Assembly: GCF_030814415.1 (NCBI RefSeq)
Contig: NZ_JAUSVB010000002.1
Location: 682,001-746,000 of the forward strand
Length of the DNA: 64,000 nucleotides
Direction of reading: 5' to 3'
From: Cellulomonas humilata
GTDB lineage: Bacteria > Actinomycetota > Actinomycetes > Actinomycetales > Cellulomonadaceae
The notes beneath the pieces were generated by a model. It made no database searches. It was not told where the DNA came from and saw only the letters and a program-made list of their open reading frames with translations. Positions 50,264-57,725 of the stretch are shown one piece after another (the stretch's first letter is position 1; every line of letters begins with the position of its first letter). Made by a program: the position numbers and the translations under genes.

Positions 50264-50535
50264 ACGGACGGCCGCGGCAGCTCCATCAGCCGCCGCCGGG
50301 ACTGCTCCACCTCGGGCAGCCCCAGGTCCGTAGGGACAACCCCGCGGTCGCGACCGGCCGCCAGCGCCGACTCACGATCCGTCACGCCGAGCTTCATGTA
50401 GATCGACCGGACCTGCGACTTCACCGTGTTCCGGGTGACGTACAGGGACGCCGCGATCTCGCTCAGCGTCAACGGCAGGGCCAGGTGCGCGAGGATCACT
50501 CGCTCGCGCCGGGTCAGTGCGTGTGTGGTGTCCAT
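50245..50535 (-). CDS. Stand-alone LuxR-type HTH DNA-binding protein
   Basis: A 96-residue protein: a LuxR/NarL HTH (LTRRERVILAHLALPLTLSE, then IAASLYVTRNTVKSQVRSIY) plus a 35-residue tail (VVPTDLGLPEVEQSRRRLME). There is no sensor domain. The HTH core is closely similar to that at 180-410 (VTRNTVKSQ is identical), so the two are paralogues. It is divergent from rnpB, with the starts about 70 bp apart. Confidence 0.8.
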   Translation of the reverse strand: MDTTHALTRRERVILAHLALPLTLSEIAASLYVTRNTVKSQVRSIYMKLGVTDRESALAAGRDRGVVPTDLGLPEVEQSRRRLMELPRPSVQTSTR

Positions 50536-50587
50536 GCCCGTGGTTCGGCGCCGAGCGTGAGACGGATGGGTGGGACCTGCCGCCGAG

Positions 50588-50593
50588 TATGCT
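50588..50593 (+). promoter_or_regulatory. -10 box TATGCT of the rnpB promoter
   Basis: TATGCT lies ten bases before the first base of RNase P RNA. No clear -35 element is seen. Confidence 0.55.
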
Positions 50594-50603
50594 GGCGCGC
50601 GCG

Positions 50604-50985
50604 GATGAGTCAGTCAGGCGGCCGCGTCGAGCCCTCGGGCTCGCCGAGGAACGTCCGGGCTCCGCAGAGCAGGGTGGTGGGTAACACCCACCCGGGGTGA
50701 CCCGCGGGACAGTGCCACAGAGAACAGACCGCCCGACCGGTCCGCCGGTCGGGTAAGGGTGAAACGGTGGTGTAAGAGACCACCAGCGTGCCGGGCGACC
50801 GGTGCGGCTAGGTAAACCCCACCCGGAGCAAGGTCAGACAGGGAGCGTTCGAGGGCTGCTCGCCCGAGCTCCCGGGTAGGCCGCTGGAGGCGTACGGCAA
50901 CGTGCGTCGTAGAGGGATGGCCGCCACTCGCGCAGTGCGGGCAACCGCGCGCGAGGACAGAACCCGGCGTATCGACTGACTCATC
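50604..50985 (+). ncRNA. rnpB: RNase P RNA, type A
   Basis: A 382-nt catalytic RNA that matures tRNA 5' ends. The P1 helix is a perfect 12-bp pair, GATGAGTCAGTC (50604-50615) with GACTGACTCATC (50974-50985). Conserved core blocks are GAGGAACGTCCGGGCTCC near 50643, GACAGTGCCACAGAGAA near 50708, AAGGGTGAAACGG near 50755, GGTAAACCCCACCCGGAGCA near 50812 and the 3' GAGGACAGAACCCGGCGTAT. The overall size and the P15-P17 region indicate bacterial type A. Confidence 0.97.
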
Positions 50986-51315
50986 CGCCTCTTGGCCGTC
51001 TGATGTGCGAAGACGCTCGCAGACTCCTCGAGCGCGCGCGAGCAGCGCCTCCCCGGACCTAGGTCCCAGATGACGCCTCCCCGGGCACGTCAGACTTGAC
51101 GTGATCCAGCGCTGAGGTGTCGTCGCTGGTCGGAACACGTCGGCAGAGCGTTGTCGTCGACTCGCGCCCTGGTCGCTGAGTCGGACGCCCGAGGGCTCCT
51201 CGCGGAGCCGGACGCTCATCGACGAACCCCACGTCACCACGGCTGCTCGCGAGTTGTACCGCGTCCTGGGCAGCGTCGATCGTCCGCGCTGCGCGGACAC
51301 GCTGAAGGGAACCAC
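50986..51315. other. 330-bp gap between rnpB and the LAXTG protein gene
   Basis: Contains a TTGACG (51096-51101) that could be a -35 element, but no good -10 is found 16-18 bp downstream. The ribosome site AAGGGA (51305-51310) precedes ATG 51316. An open frame continues upstream of that ATG but has no start signal or coding character. Nothing else is seen. Confidence 0.4.
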
Positions 51316-52677
51316 ATGCTCAGAAAGACCCTGGTCGTGCTGGGGGCGAGCCTTGCCCTCGTGCTGGGCACGGGGGGCGCGGCGCTTGCTGACGAGCCCG
51401 TTGCAGCCCCGCCGGCGGACATCTGTGTCCCGTCCGAGGGATCGCCTGCCGTCGAGACGACGTACAAGCTGGTCCCGAACCCGGACTACGTCCCGGGCAA
51501 GCCGGGTGCGCACCACCCCGCCGAGACCCACGAGGAGACGGTCGCCGACCAGCGCTACTCGTGGAACCCGCAGGGTGCGCAGGACATCGCGCCGGCCTGG
51601 CCGACGCCCGCCCAGGGCAAGTGGACCGCGAACACGTCGACGTACCACGAGGGTGACCCGATCGGTGTCGTGTGGTTCGAGAGCAAGGGCGGCGACACCG
51701 GCGCGTACTTCTACTGGACGACCACGACGGTCACCGTCGAGGACACGGCCGCGTGGGACGAGGACCCGGTGCCGCCGCAGGGCGAGCCGACGCTCCGCGT
51801 CGTGGATGTCCAGGGTCACGACGCCATCGCCGCCGTGACGTGTGATGCGGCCTCGCTGCCGACGTCCGGCATCGACATCCCGACCTGCGAGGTTCGCGAC
51901 GTGCTGCCGCTCGGCACCAACCTCGACACGCGAGGGTGGGTGCTGAAGCCCAACAGCGGCTCCGCGTATGTCGAGGGAGGTCTGCGCCTGGACGGCACCG
52001 TCGGTGCCGGTTCGGCATGGGCTCGGCTCGACCTGCCGGCCGGGACGCATCTGTCCGACATCGCCGCGGGCCTGGGCACCGACCTGGTCTCCTCGTCCGG
52101 GATCTGGTGGGGCGGCGTGCTCATCGAGGGCGGCGACCTGTCGGCGCAGCTGCACTACGACGGCGACGGGCGCTTCTGGACCTCGCAGCAGGGCGTCCTC
52201 CCGGACGCCTCGCTGAAGGGCGGCTACTACGAGTCGTACGACCTGGCGGCTGACGCCCTGGTGGACCCGACCGTCGGATCGGTGCGCATCTACGTCAACG
52301 AGGGACAGTCGGCCGTCGTCGGCAGCCAGGACCTCGGCTGCAGCACCCAGCCGTTCGCCTACGAGGCTCCGCGCACGGAGCTGCCCGGTACTCCGCGCCC
52401 GGAGCTCCCCGGGACTCCGCGCCCGGAGCTCCCCGGGACACCGCGCCCAGAGCTGCCCGGAACTCCGAATGCCCCGGCGACGGTCGACGAGGTCCTCGCC
52501 GCGGACAGCGACGCCTCGGCGGAGTTCTACTCCGAGGTGCTCGCTGCGGACGGCTCGACCTCGGCCGAGCTGGCGGACACCGGGAGCGACGGCGTGGCGA
52601 TCACGCTGGGTTCCGCACTGCTCCTGGTGCTGTCCGGCCTCAGCCTCACGGTGATCCGTCGGCGGGCGACCCGCTGA
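51316..52677 (+). CDS. Sortase-anchored surface protein (LAXTG) with ELPGTPRP repeats
   Basis: A 453-residue secreted protein. The signal peptide (MLRKTLVVLGASLALVLG to about residue 27, ALA-D cleavage) is followed by two beta-rich extracellular regions of unknown family with several Cys residues. Next comes a Pro-rich stalk with tandem ELPGTPRP units (about 355-384). The sorting signal is LADTG, then a hydrophobic helix and RRRATR. LAXTG is the motif used by class E sortases of high-GC Gram-positives. ATG 51316 has AAGGGA five bases upstream. The protein probably displays a binding or adhesive domain on the wall; no sortase gene is in the window. Confidence 0.85.
   Translation: MLRKTLVVLGASLALVLGTGGAALADEPVAAPPADICVPSEGSPAVETTYKLVPNPDYVPGKPGAHHPAETHEETVADQRYSWNPQGAQDIAPAWPTPAQGKWTANTSTYHEGDPIGVVWFESKGGDTGAYFYWTTTTVTVEDTAAWDEDPVPPQGEPTLRVVDVQGHDAIAAVTCDAASLPTSGIDIPTCEVRDVLPLGTNLDTRGWVLKPNSGSAYVEGGLRLDGTVGAGSAWARLDLPAGTHLSDIAAGLGTDLVSSSGIWWGGVLIEGGDLSAQLHYDGDGRFWTSQQGVLPDASLKGGYYESYDLAADALVDPTVGSVRIYVNEGQSAVVGSQDLGCSTQPFAYEAPRTELPGTPRPELPGTPRPELPGTPRPELPGTPNAPATVDEVLAADSDASAEFYSEVLAADGSTSAELADTGSDGVAITLGSALLLVLSGLSLTVIRRRATR
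52378..52467 (+). repeat. 24-bp tandem repeat encoding ELPGTPRP
   Basis: Three full 24-bp units plus a partial fourth, nearly identical at DNA level (GAGCTCCCCGGGACTCCG core). They form the wall-spanning stalk of the LAXTG protein. Copy number is likely to vary between strains. Confidence 0.9.
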
Positions 52678-52687
52678 TCGCGGCGGC

Positions 52688-52710
52688 CCGGCACATTCCG
52701 GCTGTGCCGG
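52688..52710 (+). terminator. Probable terminator after the LAXTG gene
   Basis: CCGGCAC-N9-GTGCCGG, a perfect 7-bp stem 11 bp past the stop codon. No T-run follows. Confidence 0.5.
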
Positions 52711-52737
52711 TCGCCGGTCGCAGGGCACGATGGCTCC

Positions 52738-53187
52738 ATGAGCACCCTCGACCAGCTGACGTCCGACCTGACCACCGCCATGAAGGCCCGCGACACCGAG
52801 CGCACGGGCATCCTGCGCCAGATCATCGGCGCGGTGCGCTTCGAGGCGAAGGCCGGCACGGTCGAGAAGGAGCTGTCGGAGGACGACGTGCTCAAGATCC
52901 TGGCGCGCGAGGTCAAGAAGCGTCGCGACTCGGCGCAGATCTACACGGACGCGGGGGCGCCGGAGCGTGCCGCGACGGAGACCGCCGAGGCCGACCTCAT
53001 CGAGACCTACCTGCCCGCGCAGCTGTCCGACGACGAGCTGCAGGCACTGGTGACCGCGGTGATCGCCGACGTCGGCGCCACCTCGATCCGGGACATGGGT
53101 GCGGTGATGAAGGAGGCGGGCGCGCGCGCCGGTGCGTCTGCGGACGGCAAGAAGCTCTCGACGCTGGTGCGCGCCGCGCTCAGCTGA
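52738..53187 (+). CDS. GatB/YqeY domain protein
   Basis: A 149-residue helical protein of the YqeY family, which shares the tRNA-binding tail domain of GatB. It begins TLDQLTSDLTTAMKARDTER and includes ARDTERTGILRQIIGAVRFE, then EADLIETYLPAQLSDDELQA and DMGAVMKEAGARAGASADGK. It may assist tRNA-dependent amidation or act on tRNA; the exact role is unproven. Its last 8 bp overlap the convergent gene. Confidence 0.93.
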   Translation: MSTLDQLTSDLTTAMKARDTERTGILRQIIGAVRFEAKAGTVEKELSEDDVLKILAREVKKRRDSAQIYTDAGAPERAATETAEADLIETYLPAQLSDDELQALVTAVIADVGATSIRDMGAVMKEAGARAGASADGKKLSTLVRAALS

Positions 53188-54064
53188 CGGACGCGGGGAG
53201 CGACTCGTAGGTGCGGCCCGACAGCATCGACGCGACGTCGGAGGTCCATGGCAGTGGCGGCTCGGGCATCACCACGAGCCACGAGCCGTCCCGGTCGAAG
53301 AACCGCAGGTCGCCGTCGAACGCGTAGGTGTCGCGCACGTGCACCCCCAGGTCGGTCACCGTGAACGTCAGGTTGAACAGCCACGCGGCCGGGTCCTGGA
53401 TCCGGGCGTCGCTGTCGAGGTCCCGGGACGTCCACAGCCGCATCCAGGTGACGCTGCGGGACTCCCGTGCGGGGACGACGAGCGGATGCCCGGGCAGCAG
53501 GTCCAGCTCGCCGCCGGCGGGCTCGATGACGTTGACCTGAGCGACGCCGTCGGACACGTTCTCGAACCAGATGGTCAGGGCCGTGCGGAACGCGTACGTC
53601 TCGTCGCGCCCGACCTGGAGCTGACCGGTCAGCTGGCGCCACCGGTCCTGTCCGCCGGTGGTGAGCTGGCAGAACTCGAGCCCGGGCCTGCCCGGGGTGC
53701 CGGAGCCCTCGGGGAACGCCCGGGCGACGATCGTCGGGGCGAGCACGTCGAGCCGCGCCTCCTCGAGCATCCGGCGCATCCGGTGGGACTCGGCGCGCTG
53801 CCGGTCGGCGTCGGCACGTGCGCTCTGCGCCTCCTGCTGCGCGAGCGCGATGGCGTCGCGGGCGATCGCCACCTGCTCGTCGAAGACCTTCGTCTGCCTG
53901 TTGGTGGCGTCAGCGAGCCGCTTGGACCGGCGGGCGGCTCTGCCCGCGACGATCCAGGCGCCCAGGGCGGCAACGAGCGTCAGGACGGAGATGGCCAGCG
54001 GGGCCCACTGCTCCCAGTCCTGCCAGACGACGTCCCCCAGGACCGGTAGCTCGACGCTGATCAT
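53180..54064 (-). CDS. Membrane-anchored coiled-coil protein, unknown function
   Basis: A 294-residue protein. One N-terminal transmembrane helix (PLAISVLTLVAALGAWIVAG) is followed by a basic RSKR stop-transfer, then a coiled coil of about 60 residues (RQTKVFDEQVAIARDAIALA through RMRRMLEEARLD). A C-terminal beta-rich domain of about 180 residues ends in FFDRDGSWLVVMPEPPLPW. I do not recognise that domain. A TACCTT box six bases before ATG 54064 indicates leaderless expression. Its 3' end overlaps yqeY by 8 bp. Confidence 0.75.
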   Translation of the reverse strand: MISVELPVLGDVVWQDWEQWAPLAISVLTLVAALGAWIVAGRAARRSKRLADATNRQTKVFDEQVAIARDAIALAQQEAQSARADADRQRAESHRMRRMLEEARLDVLAPTIVARAFPEGSGTPGRPGLEFCQLTTGGQDRWRQLTGQLQVGRDETYAFRTALTIWFENVSDGVAQVNVIEPAGGELDLLPGHPLVVPARESRSVTWMRLWTSRDLDSDARIQDPAAWLFNLTFTVTDLGVHVRDTYAFDGDLRFFDRDGSWLVVMPEPPLPWTSDVASMLSGRTYESLPASVS

Positions 54065-54070
54065 TCAGGG

Positions 54071-54076
54071 AAGGTA
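54071..54076 (-). promoter_or_regulatory. -10 box TACCTT of leaderless promoter
   Basis: Minus-strand TACCTT, six bases (CCCTGA), then ATG 54064. Confidence 0.5.
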
Positions 54077-54135
54077 CCGACCGATTCGTCCGAATTCGAC
54101 GCTGACGCGCCACCGTCACCCGTGCGGGGGAACGA

Positions 54136-54546
54136 TCAGGAGCCGGACGCCTGCGCGGCGAGGGCTGCGGCGAGCTGGTCGGGGGTGCTGCGCAGCAGGC
54201 AGAACTCGTTGCCCTCGGGGTCCGCCAGCACGTGCCAGGGGACGTCGCCCTGCCCGATGTCGACGCGGGTCGCGCCGAGCGAGAGCAGGCGGTCGAGCTC
54301 GGTGGGCTGGTCGGAGCCGTTCGGCGGACGCAGGTCGGCGTGCAGGCGGTTCTTGGCGACCTTGGCGTCGGGGACCTTGATGAACAGCCAGCCGGTCGCG
54401 GCGCCGTCGGCGGGTTGGATGGCGATCTCGTCGTCATCGTCGGCCGGTTCCCAGACGAAGGACCACCCGAGGACGTCTCGCCACCAGCTGGCGAGGGCGC
54501 GGGGGTCGGCGGCGTCGATCGTGAGGTGGGAGACCACGGGTGTCAT
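54136..54546 (-). CDS. VOC family (glyoxalase-like) protein
   Basis: A 136-residue vicinal-oxygen-chelate protein with two beta-alpha-beta-beta-beta halves: VSHLTIDAADPRALASWW at the start and DVPWHVLADPEGNEFCLL at the end. The first His and the final Glu (NEFCLL) match common metal-ligand positions. Substrate unknown; family members act on glyoxal adducts, antibiotics or aromatic diols. A TAGCGT box seven bases before ATG 54546 suggests its own leaderless promoter. Confidence 0.88.
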   Translation of the reverse strand: MTPVVSHLTIDAADPRALASWWRDVLGWSFVWEPADDDDEIAIQPADGAATGWLFIKVPDAKVAKNRLHADLRPPNGSDQPTELDRLLSLGATRVDIGQGDVPWHVLADPEGNEFCLLRSTPDQLAAALAAQASGS

Positions 54547-54553
54547 GCAGGGC

Positions 54554-54559
54554 ACGCTA
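54554..54559 (-). promoter_or_regulatory. -10 box TAGCGT before the VOC gene
   Basis: Minus-strand TAGCGT, seven bases, then ATG 54546. Confidence 0.5.
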
Positions 54560-54586
54560 GGGGCGAGCACCGACACGCGCGACCCG

Positions 54587-54895
54587 TTACTTCGGCGACG
54601 GACCCTGGTCCAGACGGACGACGCCCGAGTCGAGGTCGAGCCGCCCGGCCGCGTCGCCGGTCTGCTTGATGTCGAGCTGCTGGCGGTCCTGCTCGGCGGT
54701 GAGGTACTCGCGGTTGGGCTGGAACACGTCGACGAGCGCACCGAACGCCCCGGCGCCACCCACGGCCCCGGTCCGGCGGCGCTCGCGTGGACGACGGCGG
54801 TCGAACCAGCCGCGGGCCATCATGCGGTCCACCGCGACGAGCATGAGCACGAGCGTGACGACCGCGCCGGCGATGAGCCATCCCATGCCGGTCAT
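54587..54895 (-). CDS. Small membrane protein, DUF6191-like
   Basis: A 102-residue protein. An N-terminal helix (GWLIAGAVVTLVLMLVAVDR) is followed by a basic stretch (RRRPRERRRTG) and a soluble tail ending DLDSGVVRLDQGPSPK. The pattern resembles actinobacterial DUF6191 proteins. ATG 54895 overlaps the MBL stop (ATGA), so it is the last gene of the map-ppgK-MBL operon. Function unknown. Confidence 0.72.
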   Translation of the reverse strand: MTGMGWLIAGAVVTLVLMLVAVDRMMARGWFDRRRPRERRRTGAVGGAGAFGALVDVFQPNREYLTAEQDRQQLDIKQTGDAAGRLDLDSGVVRLDQGPSPK

Positions 54896-55698
54896 CGTCC
54901 CACGGCTGCCTGCTGCGCGGCGTGGGCGGCGGCGGTCCAGGGCGTGCTGCGCCGCCCGTCGGGGGTGTCCGCACCGGCGACGAGCCCGGTCAGGTAGGCG
55001 CGGTCGGCGGCGGCACGTCGGCCGAGGTCCCGTCCGACCTGCCCGTGCCCGGGGACGACGACCTCGGCGCCGGTGGCCTCCAGCAGCGCGAGCGCGCGCA
55101 GGTAGTCGTCGACGGGGTACTCCGCAGACAGGTCCAGCAGCGGGATCTCGATGTCGGAGAGCATGTCGCCCGCCACGAGCACGGCGGTTCCGGGCAGGAA
55201 GAGGGCGGTGTGCGGTCGCGCGTGCGCGGCGTGGACGAGGACCTGGATGGTCGGGCCGGGCCACTCGAGCACACCGGGGGACTGCTCGGGATACGCCGTC
55301 GCCGCCGCGGCGATCGGGGCCGGCGGTCCATCGTTCCGGGCGAGCTCGGGGTCGGCGTCCCGTTCCGCGGCGAGCGTCTCGCGATCGGTGGCGGGGACGC
55401 CGGCCGACCAGCGGGGCAGGTGCGCGAGGGCGGGACCGTCGAGCACGTGGTCCCAGTGCGCGTGTGTCGACCACACGGCGACGGGCGTCCAGCCGCGCGC
55501 GCGGACCGTCGCGGCGAGGCCGTCCACCTCGGGAGCGGTCAGTGCAGGGTCGACGACCAGGCACGACCCGTCGGGGCCGACGACCACGGTCGACGTCGTC
55601 GAGTAGACCGCGCTCGTCGTGACGTGGACCCCGGCGGCGACCTCGACGAGGTCGCGCAGGACGTCAGCCGTGAGCCTCTGCCGCCAGCGCGGCGGCAC
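54892..55698 (-). CDS. Metallo-beta-lactamase fold hydrolase
   Basis: A 268-residue MBL-fold protein with the metal-binding motif HAHWDH. Further ligands are in VLVHAAHARPHTALFLP (His), VAGDMLS (Asp) and VVVPGHGQVG (His). The substrate class cannot be fixed; thioester or phosphodiester hydrolases are possible. GTG 55698 lies inside the end of ppgK (35-bp overlap). No better start is visible downstream, so the true start is uncertain by some residues. Confidence 0.87.
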   Translation of the reverse strand: MPPRWRQRLTADVLRDLVEVAAGVHVTTSAVYSTTSTVVVGPDGSCLVVDPALTAPEVDGLAATVRARGWTPVAVWSTHAHWDHVLDGPALAHLPRWSAGVPATDRETLAAERDADPELARNDGPPAPIAAAATAYPEQSPGVLEWPGPTIQVLVHAAHARPHTALFLPGTAVLVAGDMLSDIEIPLLDLSAEYPVDDYLRALALLEATGAEVVVPGHGQVGRDLGRRAAADRAYLTGLVAGADTPDGRRSTPWTAAAHAAQQAAVGR

Positions 55699-56440
55699 CC
55701 ACGATGCCCGCGGCGTTGCGCAGCTCCGCCGGGACGATCTTCGTGCGGATGTCGAGCAGCGGCAGGAAGTTGGCGTGGTGCTTGCTCACCCCGCCGCCGA
55801 CGACGAAGAGGTCGGGCCAGAACAGGTTCTCCACCACGGTGAAGTAGCGCTGCAGGCGCTCCGCCCACTGCGCCCAGTCGAGGTCCTCCCGGTCCCGCAC
55901 GCTCTCGGCCGCCCGCGACTCCGCGTCGTACCCGTCGATCTCCAGGTGCCCGAGCTCGGTGTTCGGCACCAGGTGCCCGTCCACGATCAGCGCCGAGCCG
56001 ATGCCGGTGCCCAGCGTCACGACGAGCACGACGCCCTGCACGCCCTTCGCGGCGCCGTACTGCACCTCGGCGAACCCGGCGGCGTCCGCGTCGTTGACGG
56101 CGAGCACCCTGCGGCCGGTCGCGTCGTGCACCGCCTTCTCGACGTCCGTGCCGATCCACGACTTGTCGACGTTCGCCGCGGACTGCGCGACGCCGTGCAG
56201 GATCACCGCGGGGAACGTCACGCCGATCGGCACGTCCTTGCCCAGGTGGAACGAGTCGACGACCTTCGCGACCGTCGCCGCGACGGCATCGGGGGTGGAC
56301 GGCTGGGGCGTGGGGATGCGCAGTCGGTCCGCGGCGAACTGTCCGTCGGCCAGTGACACGGGGGCGCCCTTGATCCCGCTCCCGCCGATGTCGACGCCGA
56401 AGGCTGTCTCGGGGGACTTCTTGTGCTTGTGGTCGCTCAT
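55664..56440 (-). CDS. ppgK: Polyphosphate glucokinase
   Basis: A 258-residue ROK-family kinase phosphorylating glucose with polyphosphate (and often ATP). Family marks: phosphate-1 site [28 protein letters not shown], phosphate-2 [33 protein letters not shown] and the polyphosphate-enzyme segment [20 protein letters not shown]. PpgK is the usual main glucokinase of actinobacteria. ATG 56440 overlaps the map stop by ATGA. Confidence 0.95.
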   Translation of the reverse strand: MSDHKHKKSPETAFGVDIGGSGIKGAPVSLADGQFAADRLRIPTPQPSTPDAVAATVAKVVDSFHLGKDVPIGVTFPAVILHGVAQSAANVDKSWIGTDVEKAVHDATGRRVLAVNDADAAGFAEVQYGAAKGVQGVVLVVTLGTGIGSALIVDGHLVPNTELGHLEIDGYDAESRAAESVRDREDLDWAQWAERLQRYFTVVENLFWPDLFVVGGGVSKHHANFLPLLDIRTKIVPAELRNAAGIVGAAALAAEAHG

Positions 56441-57309
56441 GGCAGGGTCAGGATCTCCGCTCCGGTGTCGGTGACCAGCAGGGTGTGCTCGAACTGCGCG
56501 CTGCGTCGGCCGTCGGCCGTCAGGACGGTCCAGTCGTCGTCCCACATGACCCAGTCGGGGGTGCCGAGGTTGAGCATCGGCTCGATGGTGAACACCATCC
56601 CCGGTTCGATGAGCGTGTCGTAGGCGGGCGCGGCGTCGTAGTGGGGGACGACGAGCCCGGTGTGGAAGGCGGGGCCCACCCCGTGCCCGGTGTAGTCGCG
56701 GACGACGCCGTACCCGAAGCGTGCCGCGTACTTCTCGATCACGCGGCCGACCACGTTGATCTCGCGCCCGGGGACCACCGCCTTGATCGCGCGGGCGAGC
56801 GACTCCTGCGTGCGCTCGACCAGCAGCCGCGACTCCTCGTCGACGTCACCCGCCAGGAACGTCGCGTTGTTGTCGCCGTGCACGCCGCCGATGTAGGCGG
56901 TGACGTCGATGTTCACGATGTCGCCGTCCTCGACCACCGTCGAGTCGGGGATGCCGTGGCAGATGACCTCGTTGACCGACGTGCACAGCGACTTGGGGAA
57001 CCCGCGGTAGCCGAGCGTCGACGGGTACGCACCGTGCTCGACCAGGAAGTCGTGCCCGATCGCGTCCAGCTCGTCGGTGGTGATGCCGGGGGCGACGTGG
57101 CTGCCGACGAGCTCGAGAGCCTGCGCGGCGAGACGGGCGGCGACGCGGACGCGCTCGATCATGTCGGGGTCGAGGACGTTGCTGCCCGTCCACCGCGCCG
57201 GGCCGGGCCGGCCGACGTACTCGGGACGGGCGATTGCCGACGGGACGGACCGGCGAGGGCTCAGCGTGCCCGGGACCAAGGCGGATCGTGGCGCGTGGAC
57301 GGGCGGCAT
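56437..57309 (-). CDS. map: Methionine aminopeptidase, type I
   Basis: A 290-residue enzyme removing N-terminal methionine after deformylation. The metal and catalytic residues lie in [12 protein letters not shown] (His), [17 protein letters not shown] (two Asp), [10 protein letters not shown] (His), IEPM (Glu) and QFEHTLLV (Glu). The 40-residue N-terminal extension, including [14 protein letters not shown] text, is typical of the actinobacterial long form. ATG 57309 has a TAGACT box seven bases upstream and no ribosome site. It is first in map-ppgK-MBL-DUF6191. Confidence 0.95.
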   Translation of the reverse strand: MPPVHAPRSALVPGTLSPRRSVPSAIARPEYVGRPGPARWTGSNVLDPDMIERVRVAARLAAQALELVGSHVAPGITTDELDAIGHDFLVEHGAYPSTLGYRGFPKSLCTSVNEVICHGIPDSTVVEDGDIVNIDVTAYIGGVHGDNNATFLAGDVDEESRLLVERTQESLARAIKAVVPGREINVVGRVIEKYAARFGYGVVRDYTGHGVGPAFHTGLVVPHYDAAPAYDTLIEPGMVFTIEPMLNLGTPDWVMWDDDWTVLTADGRRSAQFEHTLLVTDTGAEILTLP

Positions 57310-57316
57310 ACCTGGC

Positions 57317-57322
57317 AGTCTA
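57317..57322 (-). promoter_or_regulatory. -10 box TAGACT of the map operon
   Basis: Minus-strand TAGACT, seven bases, then ATG 57309. Confidence 0.45.
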
Positions 57323-57389
57323 CGGACAGGAGGGCATCGCGGCCGGTCAGCAGCCATCGGCACCGGTGCCCCGAGGAAGGGAGACCGCC

Positions 57390-57563
57390 GTGGCGGACAA
57401 GTACTGGTTCAACACCGAGACCCACGAGGTCGAGGAGGGCCGGCAGAGCGACTGGACCAAGCTCATGGGGCCGTACGCGACCCGCGACGAGGCGACGCAC
57501 GCCCTGGAGAAGGCGCGCAGGCGCAACCAGGACTGGGAAGCGCAGGACGAGGAGCAGTCCTGA
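57390..57563 (+). CDS. Small SPOR-like protein
   Basis: A 57-residue charged protein, [20 protein letters not shown] then [20 protein letters not shown], with an acidic C-terminus. It is a conserved small protein found beside map in many actinobacteria and is often annotated as SPOR-domain-like. GTG 57390 follows GAGGAAGGGAGACCGCC. It is divergent from map. Role unknown. Confidence 0.8.
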   Translation: MADKYWFNTETHEVEEGRQSDWTKLMGPYATRDEATHALEKARRRNQDWEAQDEEQS

Positions 57564-57725
57564 GCCGCGGTGCCCCAAGACGCACCGTGAGCTGCCCCGA
57601 AGGGCAGCCGCTCGGGCGGTGATGCCCGTCGCAGGGTCGGAGTCGGGCCTCGATGGGCTATGACGGGTGGATGACCGGGCAGCCGTCCGAGCGCGCCGGC
57701 AGCGACCCCCTGGGCGGGTGAGGTC

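Noticed and set aside
51151..51315. 55-residue N-terminal extension of the LAXTG protein
   Set aside because: It would bury the signal peptide. ATG 51316 has a good ribosome site and starts the signal peptide directly.
57671..57721. 16-codon reading frame just before the eCIS-core gene, considered as a leader peptide
   Set aside because: It has no ribosome site, no regulatory residue run and no attenuator hairpin after it.
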